A stretch of DNA of 64,000 nt from a beta proteobacterium AAP65 (GTDB lineage Bacteria > Pseudomonadota > Gammaproteobacteria > Burkholderiales > Burkholderiaceae_C). Location: contig LJHW01000044.1 of assembly GCA_001295865.1 (NCBI GenBank), positions 1 through 64,000 of the forward strand, read 5' to 3'. Made by a program: the position numbers and the translations under genes. This document shows, piece by piece, positions 16,587 through 24,000 of this stretch (positions within the stretch are counted from its first letter, which is position 1; each line of letters starts with the position of its first letter). The notes under the pieces were generated by a model. That model worked only from the letters and a program-made list of their open reading frames with translations. It had not been told where the DNA came from and searched no databases.

Positions 16587-17831
16587 ATGCCCATCGAAAT
16601 GATCGACGAATTCGACGAAGGCACGCAGATCAAGGTGATCGGTGTCGGTGGCGGCGGCGGCAACGCTGTCGAACACATGATCGCGCAGGGCGTGCAGGGC
16701 GTGGAGTTCATCTGCGCCAACACCGACGCCCAAGCGCTGCACCGCAGCGCCGCCGGCACGCTGGTGCAACTGGGCAAAACCGGCCTGGGCGCCGGCAGCA
16801 AGCCCGAGGCGGGCCGCGTGGCGGCCGAAGAGGCGGTGGAAAGCATCCGCCAGGCCATCGAAGGCAGCCACATGCTCTTCATCACCGCCGGCATGGGCGG
16901 CGGCACCGGCACCGGTGCGGCCCCCGTGATCGCGCGCGTGGCCAAGGAGATGGGCATCCTGACCGTGGGCGTGGTCACCAAGCCTTTCGACTTCGAAGGC
17001 AAGCGCCGCGGTAAGCAGGCCGAAGACGGGGTTTCCGAACTGGAAGCCAACGTCGACAGCCTGATCGTGGTGCTGAACGAGAAGCTGCTGGAGGTGATGG
17101 GCGACGACATCACGCAGGAGCAGGCCTTCGCGCACGCCAACGACGTGCTGAAGAACGCCGTGGGCGGCATCAGCGACATCATCCACATGGATGCGCAGGT
17201 CAACGTCGACTTCGAAGACGTCAAGACCGTGATGAGCGAGCCCGGCAAGGCCATGATGGGCACCGCCGTGGCCAGCGGCCCCGACCGCGCCAAGAAGGCC
17301 GCCGAGGCCGCGATGGCCTGCCCGCTGCTGGAAGGCATCGACCTGCGCGGCGCGCGCGGCGTGCTGGTGCTGATTGCCGCGAGCAAGAGCACCTTCAAGC
17401 TGGCCGAGAGCCGCAACGCGATGAACGCCATCAAGTGCTACGCGGCCGATGACGCGCACGTGATCTTCGGCGCCGCCTACGACGAAAGCCTGGGCGACCA
17501 GCTGCGCGTGACCGTCATCGCCACGGGCCTCTCCAGCGCCCGCAAGGCCGCCGTGCAGCCGCCGCTGACGGTGGTGCAGCAGCCGCAGCTGGCGCCGGCC
17601 CAGCCCGTGCTGCGCACCGGCACCGACAACCTGCCCATCCTGAACCACGTGGCCCAGCCCGGCCCGTCGGTGCAGATGCAGGCGCCTTCGGCGACCAGCT
17701 ACGACACGATGAACACGCCCAGCGTGTGGCGCAGCGCGCGCAGCCAGGCCGCGGCCAAGGTGGACGCGCTGGCCAGCAATGGCATGGACGAGATCGAGAT
17801 CCCGGCTTTCCTGCGCAAGCAGGCCGACTGA
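16587..17831 (+). CDS. ftsZ: Tubulin-like GTPase FtsZ
   Basis: A 414-residue GTPase that forms the Z ring. The nucleotide-binding VIGVGGGGGNAVEHM start, the tubulin signature GGGTGTG (104-110), the synergy loop with DFEDVKTVM, a variable Gln/Pro/Ala-rich linker (about 320-395) and the conserved C-terminal tail DEIEIPAFLRKQ, which binds FtsA and ZipA-like partners, are present. A strong TAGGAGG ribosome binding site precedes the ATG. The 100-nt gap after ftsA is the only sizeable spacer in the cluster and may contain a separate ftsZ promoter, though I see no clear one. Confidence 0.98.
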   Translation: MPIEMIDEFDEGTQIKVIGVGGGGGNAVEHMIAQGVQGVEFICANTDAQALHRSAAGTLVQLGKTGLGAGSKPEAGRVAAEEAVESIRQAIEGSHMLFITAGMGGGTGTGAAPVIARVAKEMGILTVGVVTKPFDFEGKRRGKQAEDGVSELEANVDSLIVVLNEKLLEVMGDDITQEQAFAHANDVLKNAVGGISDIIHMDAQVNVDFEDVKTVMSEPGKAMMGTAVASGPDRAKKAAEAAMACPLLEGIDLRGARGVLVLIAASKSTFKLAESRNAMNAIKCYAADDAHVIFGAAYDESLGDQLRVTVIATGLSSARKAAVQPPLTVVQQPQLAPAQPVLRTGTDNLPILNHVAQPGPSVQMQAPSATSYDTMNTPSVWRSARSQAAAKVDALASNGMDEIEIPAFLRKQAD

Positions 17832-17839
17832 GCTGGAGG

Positions 17840-17857
17840 CCGGCCGCGCGCGGCCGG
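17840..17857. repeat. 18-bp perfect palindrome after ftsZ
   Basis: A self-complementary CCGGCCGCG/CGCGGCCGG lies 9 nt after the ftsZ stop. There is no T run after it, so it is not a standard intrinsic terminator, but it could fold as a hairpin that slows polymerase or protects the 3' end at the close of the dcw transcript. Confidence 0.45.
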
Positions 17858-17966
17858 TAACGCTCTGGCACGCATCGGTCTGTGCAGGCCGATGCGGTGC
17901 CTCGCCGGGCTGCTAAGCTGCCCGGCACCAGGCCTTGCAGAGCCTGCACAGAGAGGCATTTCCAGC

Positions 17967-19214
17967 ATGCAAGCAGGGCACAGGCGCTTCCACGGGATTC
18001 TGGGCAGGGTGACACCTCGCGTGAGGCTGGCCTGGCTGGCCCTTGCCTGGTGGGCCGCGCTGCCACAAGCGCAGGCCCAGTTGCCGGCGGCCGAGCCGCT
18101 GCGCATCGGCGTCATCTTCCCGCTCACCGGCGGTTCGTCGGACATGGGCAACAGCGCGCGCATCGGCGCGCAGGTTGCGGCCGACGAGTTCAACGAGATC
18201 GGCGGTTTTCTGGGCCGGCGCATCGAGCTGATCGTCCGCGACGACAAGGCCGACCCCGACACCGGCGTGCAAGCGGCGCAAGACCTGGTGCTGAAGGACA
18301 AGGTCACGGCGACGGTGGGCTTCTGCAACACCGGCGTGGCGGCCAAGGCGCTGGACATCTTCCAGGCCAACCGCCACGTGCTCATCGTGCCCTGCGCCAC
18401 CGGCACGGTGATCACCGCGAAGTACGCACCGGCCGACAGCTACATCTTCCGCACCGCGGCGCGCGACGCGCTGCAGACGCGCTTTCTCGCGGCCGAGCTG
18501 GCCCGACGCAAGCTCACGCAGCCGGCCCTCATCGTCGACCGCTCGGGTTATGGCGACGCCGGCCTGGCCGACCTGCTGCAGGCGCTGGCCGAGGTGAAGA
18601 TCCGCCCGGCCATCGTCGTGCGTTTTGCCGTGGGCACGAAGTCGCTGCAGGACGAACTGCGCCAGGCGCGCGCGGCCGGTGCCGATTCGATCATCGGCTG
18701 GACGGTGGGCCCCGAGTCGGGCGTGCTCGCGGCCGCGCGTGCACAGCTGAACTGGTCGGTGCCGCAGTTCGGCCCCTGGGGCTTGTCGCACCGTTCGGCC
18801 TTCGAGGCCTCGAACGGCGCCGTCGAGGGCACGATGAGCGTGCAGACCTTGCTGCCCAACAACTTCCTCGAACGCAACAACGCCTTCCGGCTGCGCTACC
18901 GCAAGCTCTCGAAAGAGACGCTCATCGGCTCGATGATGTCGGCCGCGCAGAGCTATGACGCGATGCAGCTGCTCTTCCGTGCCCTGTTCGAGGCCAAGGG
19001 CGACCTCAGCGGCCCGGCGCTCAAACGAGCGCTGGAGAACCTGCCGCGGCGTTACCCCGGTGTGGTGACAACCTACGACAAGCCCTTCTCGGCCAACGAC
19101 CACGACGCCATCTCGGCCAACATGCTGTGGCTGGGCACCTGGCGCAATGGCGAGCGCGCCTATTTCTACCCCGAGGATGCCAAACGCGCGAGCATCCTGC
19201 GCTACAAGGACTGA
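17967..19214 (+). CDS. ABC transporter substrate-binding protein, LivK/branched-chain type
   Basis: A 415-residue periplasmic binding protein of the type I fold (Leu/Ile/Val-binding and amide-binding group). A Sec signal peptide ends at about residue 38 (ALPQAQAQ), after which RIGVIFPLTGGSSDMGNSARIGAQVAADEFN gives the family signature. ATG 17967 follows a GAGAGG box; an open frame extends upstream to 17892 without a signal peptide. No cognate LivHMGF permease or ATPase genes lie nearby, so its ligand and partners cannot be inferred. The end overlaps the next gene if that starts at 19177. Confidence 0.85.
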   Translation: MQAGHRRFHGILGRVTPRVRLAWLALAWWAALPQAQAQLPAAEPLRIGVIFPLTGGSSDMGNSARIGAQVAADEFNEIGGFLGRRIELIVRDDKADPDTGVQAAQDLVLKDKVTATVGFCNTGVAAKALDIFQANRHVLIVPCATGTVITAKYAPADSYIFRTAARDALQTRFLAAELARRKLTQPALIVDRSGYGDAGLADLLQALAEVKIRPAIVVRFAVGTKSLQDELRQARAAGADSIIGWTVGPESGVLAAARAQLNWSVPQFGPWGLSHRSAFEASNGAVEGTMSVQTLLPNNFLERNNAFRLRYRKLSKETLIGSMMSAAQSYDAMQLLFRALFEAKGDLSGPALKRALENLPRRYPGVVTTYDKPFSANDHDAISANMLWLGTWRNGERAYFYPEDAKRASILRYKD

Positions 19215-20214
19215 AGCCCTGGTTGAGCGCCGGCGCATCTTCGTCCTCGGGGCCACCGGCACCATCGGCCAGGCCACGGTGCGGGCGCTGCTGCAGCGCG
19301 GGCACGAGGTGGTGTGTTTCGTGCGTCCGCGCGCCGGTGCAGGCGCCGCGCTGAGCGCGGCGCAGTGGGCGAAACGCCTTTCGGGCGCCGAGCTGCGCGT
19401 GGGGGAGGTGCAAGACGCCGCTTCGCTGCGCCAGCACGGGTTTCGAGGCGAGGCTTTCGACGTGTTGCTGTCCTGCCTGGCCTCGCGCACGGGCGTGCCG
19501 GCCGATGCCTGGGCCGTCGACCACCGCGCCCATGTGCAGGCGCTGGCTGCTGCGCGCGAGGCCGGCGTCACGCAGGTGGTGCAGCTTTCGGCCTTGTGCG
19601 TGCAGAAGCCGCGCCTGGCTTTCCAGCAGGCCAAGCTGGCCTACGAGCGCGAATTGATGGCCTCGGGCCTGCGCTGGTCCATCGTGCGGCCCACGGCCTT
19701 CTTCAAGTCGCTCTCGGGACAGGTGGCGCGGCTGCAGCAGGGCAAGCCCTTCCTCGTGTTCGGCGACGGGCAGCTGACAGCCTGCAAGCCCATCGGCGAT
19801 GAAGACCTGGCGGCCTACCTCTGCGACTGCCTGCACGACCCGGCCAGGGCCGACCGCGTGTTGCCCATCGGCGGCCCGGGCCCGGCACAGACGCCGCGTG
19901 AACAGGGCGAAGCCTTGTTCAGGCTGATGGGCCGGCCGCCCCGGTTCAAGCAGGTGCCGCCGGGTTTGCTGTTGGGTATCGCCACCGGCCTGGGCTGGGC
20001 CGGCCGCGTGTGGCCGGCCGCGGCCGCGAAAGCCGAACTGGCGCGCATCGGTCACTACTACGCCACCGAATCGATGCTGGTGTGGGACGCCACGCGCGGC
20101 GCTTATGACGCCGAGGCCACGCCGTCCACCGGCACGCAGACGCTCATCGACTACCAGGCCCGGCTGCTGTCAGGCCAGGCGGTGCTGGAACGCGGCGATC
20201 ACGCCGTGTTCTGA
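19177..20214 (+). CDS. NAD(P)-binding reductase, BciA/DVR (divinyl chlorophyllide 8-vinyl reductase)-like
   Basis: An atypical short-chain dehydrogenase of about 345 residues. The Rossmann loop VLGATGTIGQATV is near residue 17. The overall plan and especially the C-terminal stretch IGHYYATESMLVWD, followed by a YDAEATPSTGTQTL segment, resemble 3,8-divinyl (proto)chlorophyllide 8-vinyl reductases (BciA of bacteria, DVR of plants). That resemblance is from memory of the family and not from an alignment. The start is uncertain: ATG 19177 (used here) and ATG 19147 both overlap the preceding gene, and no good ribosome binding site is visible. No photosynthesis genes lie in this window. It may alternatively be a general NmrA/epimerase-like reductase. 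Confidence 0.7.
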   Translation: MPNARASCATRTEALVERRRIFVLGATGTIGQATVRALLQRGHEVVCFVRPRAGAGAALSAAQWAKRLSGAELRVGEVQDAASLRQHGFRGEAFDVLLSCLASRTGVPADAWAVDHRAHVQALAAAREAGVTQVVQLSALCVQKPRLAFQQAKLAYERELMASGLRWSIVRPTAFFKSLSGQVARLQQGKPFLVFGDGQLTACKPIGDEDLAAYLCDCLHDPARADRVLPIGGPGPAQTPREQGEALFRLMGRPPRFKQVPPGLLLGIATGLGWAGRVWPAAAAKAELARIGHYYATESMLVWDATRGAYDAEATPSTGTQTLIDYQARLLSGQAVLERGDHAVF

Positions 20215-21032
20215 GGCTGTGGCGCGGTTTTGCGTTCGGCGCGCAAGGGCAGCACCAGCAGCTGCGGCAGCGAGCGCGTCCAGCTGCTGTCGAGGGCCTG
20301 CACGCCGAAACCCAGGGCCGCATGGTCGGCACCCTCCACACGGCGCAGGGTGCCGGCGAGGCGGTCCCACACGCTCAGCACGGTGCCGAAGTTCAGGTTG
20401 TAGAGGGCCGGTTCTTCGGCGTGGTGCACGCGGTGCAGGTCGGGGGTCACCATCCAAGGCGACAACCAACGCTCGGCCCGCGCAGGCAGACGGGCGTTGG
20501 CGTGGCAGAAGAGGTTGTGGAGGATGAAGACCGCCTCGGCGGCAAGAACAGCCCACAGATTCACCCCCAGGCTGGCAACCAGCGCAGCCGTCACGCAGGC
20601 ATAGAGCAAGGCCTCCGCGGGGTGGAACCGCACCCCCACCGTGACGTCGAACGCCACGTCGCTGTGGTGCACGCGGTGGATGCGCCACAACCAAGCCCAG
20701 CGGTGCATGGCGGCATGACTCGCCCAGCGGGCGGCGTCCAGGGCCACGAACAGCAGCACGGCCTGCAACCAGAGCGGCGAGCCCACCGCTTGCAGACCCT
20801 GCCAGGGGGTGGCGCTGAGGCACCAGGCGGTGACTATCCCGGCCACCGGCACGATGGCGTAGCCGCTGACGTGGGTGCACACCCACAGGCCGAAGTTGGT
20901 GGCCCAGCGGCCGCCGAGTTGCGGCGAGGCGGCCTGCCAGGGGCGCAGGTGCTCCCAGGCCGCCACGGCCAGGAAGCCCACGAGCATCAGGGCGAGGAAA
21001 AAGACCCCGGGGCTGGGGCCGTTCTCGCCCAC
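20199..21032 (-). CDS. Membrane fatty acid hydroxylase / sterol desaturase family protein
   Basis: A 277-residue integral membrane di-iron oxygenase of the fatty acid hydroxylase superfamily. Four or so membrane segments surround the histidine clusters: SHAAMH near residue 105, HRVHH near 118, and a second HRVHH near 199. These ligate two iron atoms in this family. The substrate is not predictable; lipids, carotenoids or sterol-like compounds are typical. It starts at GTG four bases after the stop of a tiny PEP-CTERM gene, so the two are probably co-transcribed. Its 3' end overlaps the BciA-like gene tail to tail by 16 nt. Confidence 0.88.
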   Translation of the reverse strand: MGENGPSPGVFFLALMLVGFLAVAAWEHLRPWQAASPQLGGRWATNFGLWVCTHVSGYAIVPVAGIVTAWCLSATPWQGLQAVGSPLWLQAVLLFVALDAARWASHAAMHRWAWLWRIHRVHHSDVAFDVTVGVRFHPAEALLYACVTAALVASLGVNLWAVLAAEAVFILHNLFCHANARLPARAERWLSPWMVTPDLHRVHHAEEPALYNLNFGTVLSVWDRLAGTLRRVEGADHAALGFGVQALDSSWTRSLPQLLVLPLRAERKTAPQPQNTA

Positions 21033-21036
21033 GGGC

Positions 21037-21201
21037 TCACTTGCGCTTGTTGCGCGCCACGACGACGCCGATGACGCCGGCCAGGGCGATCAGAGCCCAG
21101 GTGCCGGGTTCGGGCACGGGGTTGGGCGCCACTGCACCTGCAAAGGCGGACGAAGCGGCCAGGCTCAGCGTCAACAGGCTCAGGTGTCGGATGGTCTTCA
21201 T
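21037..21201 (-). CDS. Minimal PEP-CTERM sorting-signal protein (54 residues)
   Basis: MKTIRHLS starts a Sec signal peptide ending about residue 21 (SAFA). After only about seven residues comes VPEPGTW (29-35), a hydrophobic segment to about 49, and the basic end ARNKRK. This is a complete PEP-CTERM tripartite signal with almost no passenger domain. The frame is open further upstream, but M21201 is the start that gives a signal peptide. The cognate processing enzyme is expected to be the exosortase at 57061-57969. Its function is unknown. It lies four bases upstream of the membrane hydroxylase gene on the same strand. Confidence 0.82.
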   Translation of the reverse strand: MKTIRHLSLLTLSLAASSAFAGAVAPNPVPEPGTWALIALAGVIGVVVARNKRK

Positions 21202-21389
21202 GGCAAGTTCCAAGGTCGGTTGTTCTGCGCCGGATTGTCCATGCGCGCACCGGCGCGCCAGCCCCTCGGTCCGGGTGTCCTGGCCAAGTCCATGCGTCCG
21301 AATCGCATCCAAACGTGAAATCCTGCAAGCGGGCCGGCGAGCGCGCTCCTGGGTACGATGCGCGGCCGACGGTTTTTCTGGAGCCTTGC

Positions 21390-22394
21390 ATGCCTTTCGC
21401 TGCGCGCTGTTTCTGCCATGGCCTGCCCCAGCTCTTGTTGCTGGCTGGTGCTTTCGTTTCCGGCCCCGCCCTGGCCCAGCAGAAACTCAACTTCACCACC
21501 AACTGGTACGCCCAAGCCGAACACGGCGGCTTCTACCAGGCGCTGGCCACGGGGCTGTACAAGAAGGAGGGCCTGGACGTCACGCTGAAGATGGGCGGCC
21601 CGCAGGTCAACATCATGCAGCTGCTGGCGGCCGGCCAGACCGATTGCGTCATGGGCTACGACATGCAGACGCTCGCGGCGTGGCAGCAGGGCGTGGCCGC
21701 GGTGACGGTGGCCGCCACCTTCCAGAAAGACCCGCTGGTGCTCATCGGCCACCCCGAGAACTTCCAGCGCCTGGAAGACCTCAAGGGCAAGACCATCCTC
21801 ATCTCGCCGGCCGGTTTCACGGTGCAATGGCCCTGGCTGAAAGAGAAGTACGGGCTGGAAGACCGCCAGCGCCGGCCTTACAACTTCAGCATCCAGCCCT
21901 TCATCGCCGACAAGAACGTGGTGCAGCAGGGCTACCTGAGCAGCGAACCCTACGCCATCGAGAAGGAGGCGAAGTTCAAGCCCAAGGCCGTCCTGCTCAG
22001 CGACCACGGCTGGCCGCCCTACAGCCAGACCATCGTCTGCATGGAAAAGACCGTGAAAGAGCGCCCGCAGGCCGTGGCCGCCTTCGTGAAGGCCACGATG
22101 CTGGGCTACAAGAGCTACCTGCAGGGCGACCCGAAGCCGGGCAATGCGCTCATCAAACGCGACAACCCCACGATGACCGACGACCGCCTGGCCGTGGGCA
22201 TCCGCCTGCTCAACGAGAGCGGCATGGTCTTCGGCGGCGACGCGGGCACGCAGGGCGCCGGCATCGTCACGGCGGCGCGCATGCAGAAGACCTTCGACCT
22301 CATGGTGCAGCTCAAGCAGGTCGACCCGAAGAAGGTGGACCTGCCGCGCACGTACACGACGCAGTTCGTCAAGGACCTGAAGGTGCTGCCCTGA
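21390..22394 (+). CDS. ABC transporter substrate-binding protein, NMT1/THI5-like
   Basis: A 334-residue periplasmic binding protein. The signal peptide ends near residue 30 (SGPALAQ), followed by LNFTTNWYAQAEHGGFYQALATGLYKKEG, the NMT1/THI5-like (SsuA/ThiY group) opening. ATG 21390 follows a TGGAG box at about 10 nt; the frame is open upstream to 21315. With the next two genes it makes a complete importer. Candidate substrates for this family include pyrimidine thiamine precursors, sulfonates, nitrate and aromatic acids; no TPP riboswitch is visible upstream, so thiamine control is not supported. Confidence 0.9.
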   Translation: MPFAARCFCHGLPQLLLLAGAFVSGPALAQQKLNFTTNWYAQAEHGGFYQALATGLYKKEGLDVTLKMGGPQVNIMQLLAAGQTDCVMGYDMQTLAAWQQGVAAVTVAATFQKDPLVLIGHPENFQRLEDLKGKTILISPAGFTVQWPWLKEKYGLEDRQRRPYNFSIQPFIADKNVVQQGYLSSEPYAIEKEAKFKPKAVLLSDHGWPPYSQTIVCMEKTVKERPQAVAAFVKATMLGYKSYLQGDPKPGNALIKRDNPTMTDDRLAVGIRLLNESGMVFGGDAGTQGAGIVTAARMQKTFDLMVQLKQVDPKKVDLPRTYTTQFVKDLKVLP

Positions 22395-22405
22395 CCGCAG
22401 CCGGC

Positions 22406-23194
22406 GTGAACCCGCCCGTTGCAGTGGCAGCTCCCGCCGTCGAGGTGCTGGGCGCGAGCAAGACCTACGCCAGCGGCACCCAGGCGCTGCTGCCGGTGCA
22501 ATTGCACGTGGCGCCGGGCGAGTTCCTCACGCTGCTGGGCCCCAGCGGCTGCGGCAAAAGCACGCTGCTGAAGATGGTGGCCGGTTTGCTCGCTCCCAGC
22601 GGTGGCGCAGTGCGGCGCTGGGGCCAGCCCGTGCTGCCAGGCGAGGCAGCCGGGCCCGAACTGGGTTTCGTGTTCCAGGAGCCCACGCTGATGCCCTGGG
22701 CCCGCGTGGCCGACAACGTGCGCTTGCCGCTCGATCTGGCCGGCTTGCCGCGCGGCGAGGCCGATGAGCGCGTGCAGGCCGCGCTGGCGCTGGTGGGCCT
22801 GCAGGGCTTCGAGAAGAGCCTGCCGCGTGAGCTGAGCGGCGGCATGAAGATGCGGGCCTCGCTGGCGCGCTGCCTGGTGACCCAGCCACGCCTGCTGTTG
22901 ATGGACGAGCCTTTCGGAGCGCTTGACGAGATCACCCGCTACCGGCTCGACAGCGACCTGCTGCAGCTGTGGCAGCAGCAGGGGCTGACGGTGATCTTCG
23001 TCACCCATTCCATCCACGAGGCCGTGTTCCTGAGCCAGCGTGTGCTGGTGATGGCCGCGCGGCCCGGGCGCGTGGTGGAAGACGTGTGCATCGACGAGCC
23101 CTACCCGCGCAGCGCCGAGTTCCGCGTCAGCACCACCTTCGCCGAACACGCCGCGCGCCTGCAGCGTGGTCTGCTGGGTGCCAGCGCCGCATGA
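22406..23194 (+). CDS. ABC transporter ATP-binding protein (SsuB/TauB/NrtD type)
   Basis: A 262-residue nucleotide-binding subunit. The Walker A GPSGCGKST (about 45-53), Q-loop FQEPTLMPW, signature LSGGMKMR and Walker B LLLMDEPFGALD followed by the H-loop VTHSIHEA are all intact. GTG 22406 gives a start 11 nt after the binding protein. The stop overlaps the permease start by 4 nt. Confidence 0.92.
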   Translation: MNPPVAVAAPAVEVLGASKTYASGTQALLPVQLHVAPGEFLTLLGPSGCGKSTLLKMVAGLLAPSGGAVRRWGQPVLPGEAAGPELGFVFQEPTLMPWARVADNVRLPLDLAGLPRGEADERVQAALALVGLQGFEKSLPRELSGGMKMRASLARCLVTQPRLLLMDEPFGALDEITRYRLDSDLLQLWQQQGLTVIFVTHSIHEAVFLSQRVLVMAARPGRVVEDVCIDEPYPRSAEFRVSTTFAEHAARLQRGLLGASAA

Positions 23195-23982
23195 ACGAGG
23201 GCCTGCACAAGCTCGTGTGGCCGCTGGCCGTGGCGGTGCTGCTGCTGGCCTCGTGGCAAGGCGCGGTGGTGGCCTTCGAGGTGCCGGTGTTCCTGCTGCC
23301 TTCGCCGCTGCGTGTGGCACAGGCCATGGTGGAAGACGCCGGGCTGCTGTTCGCCGCGCTGCTGAACACACTGTGGATCACCGTGCTGGCCTTCGTGCTG
23401 GCCGTGGTGCTGGGCACCTTGATCGCCTTCGCCTTCGTGCAAAGCCGCGCCATCGAGACCGCGTTCTTTCCCTACGCGGTGCTCCTGCAGGTGACACCCA
23501 TCGTCGCCATCGCACCGCTGATCATCATCTGGGTCAAAGACCCGACCGCGTCGCTCGTGGTGTGCGCGGCGCTGGTGGCGCTCTTCCCCATCATCAGCAA
23601 CACCACGCTGGGGCTGCGCAGTGTCGACCCCGGGCTGCTGGCCTATTTCCGCCTGCAAGGCGCCACACGCTGGCAGACGCTGCGGCGGCTGCGCATCCCT
23701 TCGGCGCTGCCCTATTTCTTTGGCGGCTTGCGCATCAGCAGCGGGCTGGCGCTCATCGGCGCTGTGGTCGCCGAGTTCGTGGCTGGCACGGGCGGCACGG
23801 GCACGGGCCTGGCCTTCCAGATCCTGCACGCGGGTTACCAGCTCAACATCCCGCGCATGTTCGCGGCGCTGGCCTTGATCGCCGTGGCGGGTGTGCTGCT
23901 GTTTGCCTTGATGGCCGGCCTGTCGCGCTGGGCGCTGGCCGGCTGGCACGAGAGCGAGGCGGCCGACGCCGCGCCGGGCTGA
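23191..23982 (+). CDS. ABC transporter permease (SsuC/ThiX type)
   Basis: A 263-residue inner membrane permease of the binding-protein-dependent type with about six membrane segments. The cytoplasmic coupling loop is seen around LQGATRWQTLRRLRIPSALPYFFGGLRISSGLALIGAVVAEF. Coupled to the ATPase by a 4-nt overlap, and ends the importer operon 18 nt before the convergent FAD oxidoreductase. Confidence 0.92.
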   Translation: MNEGLHKLVWPLAVAVLLLASWQGAVVAFEVPVFLLPSPLRVAQAMVEDAGLLFAALLNTLWITVLAFVLAVVLGTLIAFAFVQSRAIETAFFPYAVLLQVTPIVAIAPLIIIWVKDPTASLVVCAALVALFPIISNTTLGLRSVDPGLLAYFRLQGATRWQTLRRLRIPSALPYFFGGLRISSGLALIGAVVAEFVAGTGGTGTGLAFQILHAGYQLNIPRMFAALALIAVAGVLLFALMAGLSRWALAGWHESEAADAAPG

Positions 23983-24000
23983 ACCCCGCGGCTGCAGGCC

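Noticed and set aside
21202..21389. A thiamine pyrophosphate riboswitch ahead of the NMT1/THI5-like importer
   Set aside because: The conserved THI-box elements are not present in the 188-nt gap, so thiamine regulation is not supported.
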